A DNA stretch of 64,000 nucleotides, from contig NZ_JANHOH010000015.1 of the NCBI RefSeq assembly GCF_024498135.1, positions 1 through 64,000 on the forward strand, in the 5' to 3' direction. Shown piece after piece: positions 16,830 through 25,824 of this stretch (position 1 is its first letter; every line of letters starts with the position of its first letter). The notes below the pieces were generated by a model. It had not been told where the DNA came from and did not search any database. It saw only the letters and a list, made by a program, of their open reading frames with translations. Made by a program: the position numbers and the translations under genes. The DNA is from Mucilaginibacter aquariorum (lineage in GTDB: Bacteria > Bacteroidota > Bacteroidia > Sphingobacteriales > Sphingobacteriaceae).

Positions 16830-17384
16830 CTAATAGTTAAACGGACTAACAAGCGATTTAAAATCGGGGAGCACCTGGTCTTTGGCAGATACTATGGCGT
16901 CTTTTTCGGAAATGCCCCAGCCAATGGCCAGTTCGGGATCGTTCCAAAATACGCCAACTTCCGAGTCCTTACCAAAGTAAGCGGTTACTTTGTAGGCAAA
17001 TATGGTGTTGTCCATCAGGCTAACAAAACCATGCAGGCAGCCGGGTGGTACCCATAGCTGTTTTTTATTATCGGCGGTAAGTTCAACAGATACATGCCTG
17101 CCATAGGTAGGCGAGCCTTTACGGGCATCAACCGCAACATCCATTACGGCACCTTGCAAAACCCTCACCAGTTTGCCCTGTTCATAAGGCGCTTTTTGGG
17201 CATGCAAACCGCGCACTATATTTTTATGCGACATAGATTGGTTATCCTGAACAAAATCAATATCGATACCGGCCTCCAGTAAAGTGCGTTTGCTGTAGCT
17301 TTCAAAAAAGTATCCCCTTTCATCGCTAAAAACTTTTGGTTCAAGCAGTAGTACGCCGGGTATAATTGTTTCGGTAATGGTCAT
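16830..17384 (-). CDS. rfbC: dTDP-4-dehydrorhamnose 3,5-epimerase
   Basis: 184 residues, full length. Family landmarks are visible: FSDERGYFFESY near 19-30, DNQSMSHKNIVRGLHAQ (about 47-63; catalytic His in RGLH), VDARKGSPTYG near 86-96, WVPPGCLHGFVSL (about 111-123), and a C-terminal Trp/Asp segment WNDPELAIGW. It makes dTDP-4-keto-L-rhamnose for surface polysaccharides. The other rhamnose genes are not in the window. Its ATG overlaps the stop of the DUF4286 gene by one base (TAATG), so translation is coupled. Confidence 0.95.
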   Translation of the reverse strand: MTITETIIPGVLLLEPKVFSDERGYFFESYSKRTLLEAGIDIDFVQDNQSMSHKNIVRGLHAQKAPYEQGKLVRVLQGAVMDVAVDARKGSPTYGRHVSVELTADNKKQLWVPPGCLHGFVSLMDNTIFAYKVTAYFGKDSEVGVFWNDPELAIGWGISEKDAIVSAKDQVLPDFKSLVSPFNY

Positions 17385-17686
17385 TAGTCAACAGTTTTCA
17401 TTAAGGTATTAAACAGCACAAAACGCTCGTTGAACTGCTGTTGGTGCAACTCCTGAAATTTAAACAAGTGTTTAGTATAGTATTCCTGAAACTGCTCAAG
17501 GGTATCCGCATTAAATTGTACACAATAAGTAATACCATCGTTGGGCGAATCGATTATTGTTAACAAACGGTACGAGCTAAAATAGCCGGTAGCCATAACG
17601 GCCGGGATGTGTACATTTTTCATCCAGTCGAGCCATTCCTGTTCAACAGTATCATCTAAAATTACGGTGTCGTTATATACAATCAT
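17384..17686 (-). CDS. DUF4286 family protein
   Basis: 100 residues. IVYNDTVILDDTVEQEWLDW at the start, then HIPAVMATGYFSSYRLL, match DUF4286, a small cytosolic alpha/beta-barrel-like family of unknown role in Bacteroidota. It is translationally coupled to rfbC by a one-base overlap. The TPR-protein gene lies about 280 bp upstream on the same strand, separated by a repeat element, so rfbC and DUF4286 may have their own promoter. Confidence 0.85.
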   Translation of the reverse strand: MIVYNDTVILDDTVEQEWLDWMKNVHIPAVMATGYFSSYRLLTIIDSPNDGITYCVQFNADTLEQFQEYYTKHLFKFQELHQQQFNERFVLFNTLMKTVD

Positions 17687-17761
17687 GGCGCAAAAATAGT
17701 AAAATGATTTTTGGATTGAGCAGGTTGGTTTTATGATTTCCTTTTAGGTATAGATAGTAGT

Positions 17762-17889
17762 ATTCATTGCCGTTGGCTTCAGCCAACGGAATAATGCAGG
17801 GCTTAGTGGCTTCAGCCCAATTGTGAATGTTCGGCTAAAGCCGGATGAGCTTACTTGTTATCCGTCCCATAAATGGGGCGGCAATGAAT
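17762..17889. repeat. 128-bp MITE-like element with inverted ends
   Basis: Perfect 11-bp terminal inverted repeats, ATTCATTGCCG (17762-17772) and CGGCAATGAAT (17879-17889), enclose several small hairpins (GTTGGCTTCAGCCAAC; CGGCTAAAGCCG; CCGTCCCATAAATGGGGCGG). No gene is inside. It looks like a non-autonomous repeat of the kind spread through Sphingobacteriaceae intergenic DNA. Confidence 0.7.
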
Positions 17890-17964
17890 TTGAAAAGCAT
17901 GCTGCCGTAAGCTTATCCATTATACTAATGAACGAGTGAACCAATGAACTATTGAACCAATAAA

Positions 17965-19776
17965 CTAACTCGCATCATTCTTATCGCCCCTTAGTAGCCT
18001 AAATCTTTTGCGGGCGTCGTTTATCCAAAGGCTGCCGGGGTAATCAGTGATGATCTTTTGGTAATACACTTTAGCGAGTGCGGTATCTTTTAGTTTGGTT
18101 TCGTAAATATCGCCAAGCATAAATACGGCGTCATCGGCCCAGAGGTCATCGGCATGGTTCTCGGCTATTTTCTTTAACACTGCAACGGCATCGGTAAAGG
18201 CTTTTTGCTGTATCAGGATGCGAGCTTTAGCCATTAATATATCTGCTGTAAGCGCGTTGCCCGGATATTTTTTGTCGATACTATCCAGCGTAAGCATGGC
18301 TTTGGCAGGTTGCTCAGCAAATATCAGCAGATCGGCCCTCGAGTATATTTTCAAGGCTTTGCCGCTGCTATCGGCATTAAGGTTGTCAGATATTAGCAAG
18401 GACAGGTTTAGCGCGTCGTTGGCTATCAATTGCGTGGTGGCCGCTTTTAAAATATCCAGCTGGCGGCGTGCCCAGTTAAAATCGCCGGTGTAGTAGGCTA
18501 ATTTGGCATTGCGCAAAAGCGCGTCCTGGCCAATGGTAGTGTTGGGGTTGTCTTTTTCTACCTGGCTGTATAATAAGGTAGCATCCCAGGGTTGGTTGTT
18601 GAGCAGGTAAATATCACCCAGATCCAGCTTACAGGCGGCAAGCAGGGCCGGCCTTACACCTTGTATAGCTATGGCGCTTTCCAGTAAGGTTTGCGCCTCT
18701 TTTAGTTTATGTAGTTTAAAGGCCTGCAGGTTAGCCAGTTTCTGCATAGCGAACACGGTGCCCCTGTTGCGGCCGATCTCGTCCAGCAGGCCGTTATAGT
18801 CCTTCTCCAGGCCAAGCAGGTCGGCCTGTACATACTGGCCCGAGGTTACCTTTAGGTTTTTGGTATTAATAAGCTCTATTTTGGCTGATATGTAATTCTG
18901 GTTCTCTTTATCGCCTTTGTTAATAATGTATTCGTAACCACGTATGGCGGCATCGTAAGCCCCATTGCTTACCAGGGTATTGCATAGTTCAAACACGCTT
19001 GTGCCATCATCATTTTGCCGGCGGCTTAATGCCAGTGCCTGGTTAAGCGCCATATCAAACTCTTTTTGCTGCAGATATTGCCAGGTAAGCAGGTTAGGAT
19101 AAACTATCTGCTGCGGGTCTTTTTGGATCCGTTTAAGCAGGGCTGTTTTAAGCATGTCATAATCCTCGGGCCCTTCATATATACTGGAAAGCGTGCTTTC
19201 GGCCTGGCTTATAAATACAGGATTAGTAGGTATAAAATTCAGATATTCTTCGGTAAGGGCTACCTTATCGCGCTTGTAACGGTAAAGCGTTATCAGCTCA
19301 AAAGCAAAGGCGGCATCGTTACGGAGTAATTTACGGCCCTGCAAAAATATTTTTATAGCATAATCGGCATTGGCATTCTGGTAAAACTGCGATGCAATAC
19401 CGGCTATGGCATTTTGGTCGGCGGGCATGTTTTTGATCAGGTCGTTGTATAGGGATTCTGCTTTATCTGTATTTCCTTGCTGGGTGTACACCGATCCCAG
19501 CGCTATAATGTACTCGCTGTTGCCCGGGTATTTACGCAGCATTTTTTTGGCGATGCTTTCGGCATCATCATACTTTTTAAAGCTTATAAGGGTGTTAAAA
19601 TATTGCTGGTAATAAGTTTCGTTATCCTGCTTAAACAGCTTCTGGTAAATGTCGAGCGCCTTTTGCTGCTCGCCGTTCGCGGCATACTGGCGGGCAAGTA
19701 ACAGGTCGTTATTTTGGGCGGAAAGCCTTGTGCTGCAAATAAATAAAAATAGCGCTAATACATACAATGGCTTCAT
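17965..19776 (-). CDS. Tetratricopeptide-repeat protein, exported
   Basis: 603 residues with a signal peptide (MKPLYVLALFLFICSTRLSAQ). The rest is helical repeats: clear TPR units occur at about 23-125 (ARQYAANGEQQKALDIYQKL; ALGSVYTQQGNTDKAESLYN), and more at about 385-420 and 500-590. No enzymatic domain is seen. Such proteins act as scaffolds in the periplasm or on the outer membrane. The C-terminal YfiO-like repeats (AKVYYQKIITDYPGSLW) are typical. Possibly co-transcribed with the DUF4286 gene. Confidence 0.85.
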   Translation of the reverse strand: MKPLYVLALFLFICSTRLSAQNNDLLLARQYAANGEQQKALDIYQKLFKQDNETYYQQYFNTLISFKKYDDAESIAKKMLRKYPGNSEYIIALGSVYTQQGNTDKAESLYNDLIKNMPADQNAIAGIASQFYQNANADYAIKIFLQGRKLLRNDAAFAFELITLYRYKRDKVALTEEYLNFIPTNPVFISQAESTLSSIYEGPEDYDMLKTALLKRIQKDPQQIVYPNLLTWQYLQQKEFDMALNQALALSRRQNDDGTSVFELCNTLVSNGAYDAAIRGYEYIINKGDKENQNYISAKIELINTKNLKVTSGQYVQADLLGLEKDYNGLLDEIGRNRGTVFAMQKLANLQAFKLHKLKEAQTLLESAIAIQGVRPALLAACKLDLGDIYLLNNQPWDATLLYSQVEKDNPNTTIGQDALLRNAKLAYYTGDFNWARRQLDILKAATTQLIANDALNLSLLISDNLNADSSGKALKIYSRADLLIFAEQPAKAMLTLDSIDKKYPGNALTADILMAKARILIQQKAFTDAVAVLKKIAENHADDLWADDAVFMLGDIYETKLKDTALAKVYYQKIITDYPGSLWINDARKRFRLLRGDKNDAS

Positions 19777-19907
19777 TCTTTTTTATATTTTAGCTTGCAA
19801 TGGTTTATATTATATGTAACGTTACAAGCGGGTAAAATTGTAGTGACATTTGTATTAAGCTAACTAAATTAACTATTTTGACCTCTGTTAACAATTAGAA
19901 TAAACCA

Positions 19908-21797
19908 ATGCTGGATCGTTTAAGATCATTTTTCTTTGTTGCTGTTATACTTCTTTTTTGCGCTTGTAAACAAAACGAGGTAAGACAAATACCTGTAAGT
20001 GACTTTTTTAAGACGCCCGAAAAAAGCTATTTCAAAATATCGCCAGACGGTAAATATATCTCCTATTTAAAGCCTTATAAAGATAAACAAAATATATACA
20101 TCAGATCGTTGGTTACAGGCGCCGAGCAAATGGCAACCACCTTTACCAATTACTCGGTACGTGATTATACCTGGACATTTAATAACCAGATCGTTTTTAC
20201 CCAGGATATTATAGCTGTAGACGAGTTTAGGATATACAGCCTGGATGTAGCCACGCTAAAATTTAAAAGCCTGGTTAATTTAGATAAGGCCCGCATACGT
20301 ATACTAAACCGCAACCGCCAGCAGCCCGATGTTATAACCGTGGCCATGAACAAGCGCGACCCGGTAAATTTTGATGTGTACCGTTTAAATGTAAAAACCG
20401 GCGAACTAAAGCCTTACCTGTTAAACCCCGGCAATATCACTAAGTGGTACCCCGATGCTGATGGTAGCATCCGCCTGGTAAAAGTATCTGATGGGGTAAA
20501 TGAGACCATTATGTACCGTACAAATGATAGAAGTTCATTTAAACCCATCATCAAAAACAACTTTAACGATAGGGTAGAGCCCATTGCCTTTACAGGCGAG
20601 GGCAGTAACTTTTACGCGTTATCGAACGTTAACCGCGATAAAACGGCCTTAATAGAAATAAGCGCTGAAACCGGTAAGGAAGTGAAAGTAGTTTACGCCA
20701 GCGATAAGGCAGATATACTGGATGTAAATTATTCAAAAGTAAAACGCCGTTTAGAGTTGGTGGCCTGGGAAGAAGCCAAGCCGCAAAAGCATTTTTTAGA
20801 TGCCGATATTAAAAATATCTACAACAACCTGTCGGGTAAAATTAAGGGCGACCAGATAGATATTGTTGACCGCGACAGTGCCGAAAATAAATTTGTAATT
20901 GTTAGCTCGACCGATAAAAACCCTGGCTCATATTACCTGTATGAACGCAGCAGTGATAAAGTAACCAAACTGGCCGATATTAACCCGGAAACAAAACCAC
21001 AAGAGCTTTGCGATATGCAGCCGGTTTCGTTTAAAGCCAGCGATGGCATGCTGATAAACGGTTATTTAACCATCCCAAAAGGTAAAGAGAGAAGAGATTT
21101 GCCCGTTGTAGTTATGCCGCACGATGGGATCTGGGGCCGCAATTCGTGGGGATATGATGCCGAGGTGCAGTTTTTGGCTAATCGGGGATACGCAGTGTTC
21201 CAGGTAAACTTCCGTGGTTCGGCAGGGTATGGTAAAGCATTCAGGACTGCCGGCTTTAAGCAGGTAGGCGGTAAAATACAACAGGATATTACCGACGGCG
21301 TAAAATGGCTTATCGCAAACAAAATAGCCAACCCTAAAAAAATAGCCATTTTTGGCGGTAGCTTTGGTGGGTTCTCGGCTTTGTACGGGGTATCTTTCCA
21401 CCCCGAGCTGTATAACTGCGCGATAGTTAAGTACGGGCTTATCAACTTCTTTACTTACTTAAAAGATGTGCCGCCGTTTGTTAAACCATATTTAAAAATG
21501 ACTTACGAAATGGTTGGCAACCCCGAAACAGATGCCGACCAGCTGAGGGCCATATCGCCTGTTTTTCATACTGATAAGATAAAAAGCCCGTTATTAATAT
21601 TCCAGGGAGCGAAAGACCCGCGGGCTAATATCAGCGAGCTTAACCAGTTTGTGCGCGAGCTGAAGAAGCGGAATGTACCCGTAACCTATCGCCTTAAGGA
21701 AAACGAGCGCGCCTTTTTTAGAAGTGAGCATAACCGTATGGAAATGTATGCCGAGATAGAAACCTTCCTGAGTGCTAATATGCAGGTTAAACCTTAG
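19908..21797 (+). CDS. S9-family peptidase, lipoprotein
   Basis: 629 residues. The N-terminus has a lipobox (VILLFCACKQNE). An N-terminal beta-propeller-like region (about 35-350) is followed by an alpha/beta hydrolase domain: VMPHDGIWG, FRGSAGYGKAF, and the nucleophile elbow FGGSFGGFSALYG (Ser near residue 485). Asp (GAKDPRANISEL, about 568) and His (SEHNRME, about 606) complete the triad. It fits the prolyl oligopeptidase/acylaminoacyl peptidase group. It is followed after 6 bp by a histidine kinase gene, so peptidase, kinase and regulator probably form one operon. Confidence 0.88.
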   Translation: MLDRLRSFFFVAVILLFCACKQNEVRQIPVSDFFKTPEKSYFKISPDGKYISYLKPYKDKQNIYIRSLVTGAEQMATTFTNYSVRDYTWTFNNQIVFTQDIIAVDEFRIYSLDVATLKFKSLVNLDKARIRILNRNRQQPDVITVAMNKRDPVNFDVYRLNVKTGELKPYLLNPGNITKWYPDADGSIRLVKVSDGVNETIMYRTNDRSSFKPIIKNNFNDRVEPIAFTGEGSNFYALSNVNRDKTALIEISAETGKEVKVVYASDKADILDVNYSKVKRRLELVAWEEAKPQKHFLDADIKNIYNNLSGKIKGDQIDIVDRDSAENKFVIVSSTDKNPGSYYLYERSSDKVTKLADINPETKPQELCDMQPVSFKASDGMLINGYLTIPKGKERRDLPVVVMPHDGIWGRNSWGYDAEVQFLANRGYAVFQVNFRGSAGYGKAFRTAGFKQVGGKIQQDITDGVKWLIANKIANPKKIAIFGGSFGGFSALYGVSFHPELYNCAIVKYGLINFFTYLKDVPPFVKPYLKMTYEMVGNPETDADQLRAISPVFHTDKIKSPLLIFQGAKDPRANISELNQFVRELKKRNVPVTYRLKENERAFFRSEHNRMEMYAEIETFLSANMQVKP

Positions 21798-21803
21798 CCT
21801 GTT

Positions 21804-23447
21804 ATGCAAACGCAGAAAAATCTATATCGCAAAAATTTTTCGCTGATAACTGCTTTCCTGGTGCTGATAAGCGTAAGCCTTGTTATAGCGGTTATCATAT
21901 CGTACAATTTAACCGCTAAATATGTCGAGAATGAGTTTGCATCAAAAAAGATTGAAGTGCTTGATCAAACCACCAAACCTTATAACGATTTCTTTCAGCT
22001 AAAAATTCCCGAAATAACTTCCTACCAGGGGTTTCTGGATTCGACATCCGCGGCAAATTATTCGACTACCGTTTTTAAAAGCTATCCTTTTGTGCGCAAG
22101 GTGTTGTTTTATGATATGCAAATTGGCAACCCCGCGTCAAAATTAAGTCTTACCCATAACAAGGGGATCTCTGTAAAAGCCATTTATGAGTATAAGTTAA
22201 AACATAACAAGGTACAGGGCCTAAAAAACATGGCCTGGGCAAACGGTGAGGATTTTAGAGAGATGGCGTTAAAGCTGAGCAACTTTATCAGCGTTGCAGA
22301 CACCACAAGGTTACCAACCCAGGACGATATATTTCGTACTTTTTATAATGTTACACCCGATAAGATCAGCTACCTGAATATTCCCCGCAGGGAGGATATC
22401 AGGATCTATAAGTCGTTGCTGAAAAATGGGGATATTAAAGCTTTTTACAAGCAAAACATGATGACCTTTTTGCTGGATGCCCATCAGCTTAAAGTGAAAA
22501 ACACCCACCCCGAACTATACCAGCAGGTTACTATACAACCTGTTGTGTACGACCCCTTAGATGTAGAGGGCGGCCGTAAGGTGACAGAGGCGGCACTAAC
22601 GGGAGCCTTCTCTAATTATAAACTGTACTTCGTATCAACAAAAGAACACCTTGACCATGAGATCGATCGCCGGTTTTTGCCAATAGGGGCCATAGTACTG
22701 CTTATTTATTTTTTTTTAGTGCTCATAAGCTGGCTCATATATCGTAACCTGAACATCAACCTAAAGGTATTTAAACTACAGTACGATTTTATAAACAACT
22801 TTACCCACGAGTTTAAAACGCCGGTTAGCGTTATAAAAATTGCGGGCTCAAATCTTAAAGGTGATGCAGAGCTTAGCGAACGCCAGCGCCGGCATTATGG
22901 CAAAATACTGGATGAAGAAGCCGATAAGTTAAACGACCTGATGAATAAGCTGTTATCGTTTACACAGCTGGAAAATAAATCAATAACGGTTAAACGCGAA
23001 GAAATAAACCTGCAGCAGTTTGTTAAGGGATATATTGATACGTTTAAAATTAAGTATCCCGATTTTAACCTTACTTATAATATTGAGAACATAAGCAAAT
23101 TTTACAGCGACCCCGTGTTATTGGGCAGTATATTCCAAAACCTGATGGAAAACGCCTACAAGTATTCGCACCCCGGCAAAAAGGAGCTATTTATAAATAT
23201 AAAGCCCGAAAAACGCAATATTGTATTCTCCTTTACAGATAAGGGGATAGGTATGGCCCGGTATGAACAAGGCGATGTGTTTAAAAAATTTTACCGGATA
23301 GAGAATAAATATAACCAAAACGGCAGCGTTGGCCTTGGCCTTGCTTTTTGTAAAGAACTGGTTAACTTTATGGACGGCGAAATAAGTGTTACCAGCAAGG
23401 TAAATGAAGGCTCAACGTTTGTTGTTACTTTGCCTTTAGAGAATTAA
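21804..23447 (+). CDS. Membrane sensor histidine kinase
   Basis: 547 residues: TM1 at about 11-33, a long extracytoplasmic sensor region (about 34-290) of unknown fold, and TM2 at about 293-316 (VLLIYFFLVLISWLIY). Then comes HisKA with NFTHEFKTPVSVIK (phospho-His near 335) and HATPase_c with NLMENAYKYS, DKGIGM and GLGLAFCKEL. It is the sensor for the response regulator gene 15 bp downstream. Its signal may relate to the lipoprotein peptidase encoded just upstream. Confidence 0.93.
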   Translation: MQTQKNLYRKNFSLITAFLVLISVSLVIAVIISYNLTAKYVENEFASKKIEVLDQTTKPYNDFFQLKIPEITSYQGFLDSTSAANYSTTVFKSYPFVRKVLFYDMQIGNPASKLSLTHNKGISVKAIYEYKLKHNKVQGLKNMAWANGEDFREMALKLSNFISVADTTRLPTQDDIFRTFYNVTPDKISYLNIPRREDIRIYKSLLKNGDIKAFYKQNMMTFLLDAHQLKVKNTHPELYQQVTIQPVVYDPLDVEGGRKVTEAALTGAFSNYKLYFVSTKEHLDHEIDRRFLPIGAIVLLIYFFLVLISWLIYRNLNINLKVFKLQYDFINNFTHEFKTPVSVIKIAGSNLKGDAELSERQRRHYGKILDEEADKLNDLMNKLLSFTQLENKSITVKREEINLQQFVKGYIDTFKIKYPDFNLTYNIENISKFYSDPVLLGSIFQNLMENAYKYSHPGKKELFINIKPEKRNIVFSFTDKGIGMARYEQGDVFKKFYRIENKYNQNGSVGLGLAFCKELVNFMDGEISVTSKVNEGSTFVVTLPLEN

Positions 23448-23462
23448 AATAATCGGTATAAA

Positions 23463-24149
23463 ATGAATAAAGAAATTAAAATAGCACTGGTTGAGGACGA
23501 TGAGAACCTTAGATTTTTAGTAGCCGAGCGCCTGCAAAGCGAGGGATATAAAGTTTTAGAAAGTGGCAACGGCGAAGAAGCCGAAAGCATGATATTGACA
23601 GAACAGCCCGATATTGTACTGCTGGACTGGATGCTGCCCGGTAAACAGGGATCTGAAGTTTGCAGCAGCCTGCGCAGCAAAGGTTTTGATAAACTGGTTA
23701 TTATGATGACAGCCAAGGCACAGGATGTAGACAAGATAGGTGCTTATAACTTTGGTGTATCTGATTATATTACCAAGCCATTTAATATGGATGTTTTGGT
23801 AGCGATGATAGACAGCAAGATCAAATTCTCGCTGAATAATGAGAAAACGGAATCGCACAAGTTTGGTAACATGGAGCATTTGCCAAACACTCACCTGCTG
23901 ATCCGTGACGGCCGCAAAACCGAATTGACCATATTAGAAAATCGTATCTTATTATACTTCCTTAAAAACAAAAACAAGGTGATAAACCGCGAAGAACTGA
24001 TGATGGAAGTTTGGGGCTACAACGCCGATGTAAACACCCGCACGCTGGATATGCATATTGTACGCCTGCGTAAAAAGATAGAGAACAACCCCGATTCGCC
24101 AACCTATTTACAAACGGTTAGGGGTATAGGGTATAAGTTTGTTTATTAA
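23463..24149 (+). CDS. OmpR-type response regulator
   Basis: 228 residues. The receiver domain has the acidic pair EDDE, phospho-acceptor Asp in LLDWMLPGK (about 55) and the conserved Lys in DYITKPFN. The C-terminal winged-helix (Trans_reg_C, about 130-228) ends with RTLDMHIVRLRKKI and TVRGIGYKFVY. It is the partner of the kinase directly upstream. Confidence 0.95.
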   Translation: MNKEIKIALVEDDENLRFLVAERLQSEGYKVLESGNGEEAESMILTEQPDIVLLDWMLPGKQGSEVCSSLRSKGFDKLVIMMTAKAQDVDKIGAYNFGVSDYITKPFNMDVLVAMIDSKIKFSLNNEKTESHKFGNMEHLPNTHLLIRDGRKTELTILENRILLYFLKNKNKVINREELMMEVWGYNADVNTRTLDMHIVRLRKKIENNPDSPTYLQTVRGIGYKFVY

Positions 24150-24177
24150 AACCTAATACATCCGGTAGGGATGACAA

Positions 24178-24217
24178 GTGCCGTAGGTACAAAACCAAAG
24201 TAGTGTACCTACGGCAC
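24178..24217. repeat. Perfect 14-bp hairpin downstream of the regulator
   Basis: GTGCCGTAGGTACA (24178-24191) and TGTACCTACGGCAC (24204-24217) around a 12-nt loop. It lies between convergent genes. No T-run follows directly, so it is more likely an intergenic repeat than a classic terminator, though it may protect the 3' end. Confidence 0.6.
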
Positions 24218-24289
24218 ACAATTTATCCATTTTATTTTTCTACCGACATTTAGCCCCGATGGGGCATTGAATTGCGTCTTAGTATGAAA

Positions 24290-24907
24290 TTATAGACGAT
24301 AAAGTCTTGTCACCACAAAATCCCCAAAGAAATTCTTTTCCTCTACAACCTCATACCCATACCCACTAAACTGCTTTGCCACATCTGGCAAATGCCATGA
24401 CTCTACCCCGCATAATAGCTTAAAAAACAGGAGCATGCTTTTCAACATGGCGTATTGCCACCATTTACCCGTTAGCTGAAAATCGGTATAAAGCCACAGG
24501 CCTTTGGGCTTTAATGTTTTATAGATCTGATTAAAGATGCCGGGCAGGTTTTCTTCGATAAAATTATCAAACAGGAAGGGGGTTATCACCACATCAAAAT
24601 CTGTCGGCAATTTAGTTTGTTCCATTGCCTGGTTAATGTAGGTTACTTTATTTTCGCCGGTGTTTCTTTTTTGGGAAAGCGCCATCATTTTTGCCGAGAT
24701 CTCTACATAGGTAATGCTTAAGCCCGATGGTTGTAATTTGGTTATCTCTTCCAGTATCCAGCCGGTACCCCCGCCTACAATAAGGATGTTACTATTTACA
24801 GGGATCTGCGGCAGCAGGTAAACCTGTGCATTAATTAAGGCCTTGCCGAAAACTAACCGCGAAAGGGTATCATAAAAAGAGGCCGAGTTGTCATAATTAC
24901 CCGCCAT
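24290..24907 (-). CDS. SAM-dependent methyltransferase (class I)
   Basis: About 205 residues from the ATG at 24907 (MAGNYDNSASFYD); an ATG at 24913 is also possible, and a frame to 24937 runs into the upstream gene. Motif I ILIVGGGTGWILEEI (about 41-55) binds S-adenosylmethionine; ITYVEIS follows with the acidic residue, then DVVITPFLFDNF and KGLWLYTDFQL. Substrate unknown. It overlaps the 3' end of the UbiA-like gene by about 11 bases, so the two are coupled; together they suggest modification of a prenylated or lipid product. Confidence 0.85.
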   Translation of the reverse strand: MAGNYDNSASFYDTLSRLVFGKALINAQVYLLPQIPVNSNILIVGGGTGWILEEITKLQPSGLSITYVEISAKMMALSQKRNTGENKVTYINQAMEQTKLPTDFDVVITPFLFDNFIEENLPGIFNQIYKTLKPKGLWLYTDFQLTGKWWQYAMLKSMLLFFKLLCGVESWHLPDVAKQFSGYGYEVVEEKNFFGDFVVTRLYRL

Positions 24908-25793
24908 AGCCATCACCAAAAACAAAACCGAAACCAATCAATATCACGTATTGCAGGATCAGTACGCCATCCAGGTAAAAGAAATAGTAATACTCGTCCC
25001 TTTCCCATTTAGATTTGAATATCAGCCAGCCCATTAGTATAGCGGTTGCGGTCAGCGCGAAAAAGTCAACATTAAAGCCATTGTTCCGAAGGAGAAATAG
25101 CAGTACGATATAACCTGCAAGCAGGAACTGGCAAAACAGGTAGGCATTTTTTTCGCCCCAGGCAACAGGTATGGTTTTTAAGCCGGCCTGCCGGTCGCTA
25201 AACAGATCGCGGATATCAAAGGGGATAGCAAGGGCGAATATCAGTAAAAAGCGTTTCGCTATCATGATGGTTACATCCCGCATAGCTATATCGGTAAGGT
25301 GCAGGTCTTGTGCTTCCAGCACGGGCAGCAGTACAGTGCTTAAAGTCCACACCAGGGTAATTAAAAATGTTTTTAAGCCGGGGATGTTGCGCAGGCCGAA
25401 TTTTTGATCGCCAAGGGTAAACAGGGGAAGGCTGTAACAAAATGAAAGCACAGACAGGAATACCAGCAGGATCCTTGATTCCATCGACAGCAGAAAAAAC
25501 AACGGGATAAGCGATAGCAGGGAAATGAGCGTAAAGGTGACCATTAACCTGTAATGCGCAAAAAACCAGCGTACACGCCTATAGGGCGATTTCTCGGGGT
25601 ATTTAGGTTTACTAAGCAGAATGCTGAAATTGTAAATACCCAGCGTAGAGGTAAACAATAAACCTATAACGGTATAAACAGGTTTAGAATCAATTAAACG
25701 GAAGGTGACCAATGCCTGCGCCACCGCGCATAGCGACATGAAGATGTTACTGAAAAGCAAAAAATCAAAGGCACTGCGGAATAGTTTCTTCAT
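24897..25793 (-). CDS. UbiA-like prenyltransferase family membrane protein
   Basis: 298 residues with about eight hydrophobic segments. The second family motif is recognisable (FDIRDLFSDRQAGLKTIPVAWGEKNA, described by its key residues DIRD and D..AG). The first Asp motif (NDxxD), expected in the loop near residue 60, is not seen; the segment there reads YNFSILLSKPKYP. Either the enzyme is divergent or it is not an active prenyltransferase. Coupled to the methyltransferase gene downstream. Confidence 0.7.
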   Translation of the reverse strand: MKKLFRSAFDFLLFSNIFMSLCAVAQALVTFRLIDSKPVYTVIGLLFTSTLGIYNFSILLSKPKYPEKSPYRRVRWFFAHYRLMVTFTLISLLSLIPLFFLLSMESRILLVFLSVLSFCYSLPLFTLGDQKFGLRNIPGLKTFLITLVWTLSTVLLPVLEAQDLHLTDIAMRDVTIMIAKRFLLIFALAIPFDIRDLFSDRQAGLKTIPVAWGEKNAYLFCQFLLAGYIVLLFLLRNNGFNVDFFALTATAILMGWLIFKSKWERDEYYYFFYLDGVLILQYVILIGFGFVFGDGYGG

Positions 25794-25824
25794 CGTTTCG
25801 GTGGATGATCAGTCCGCGGTTATG

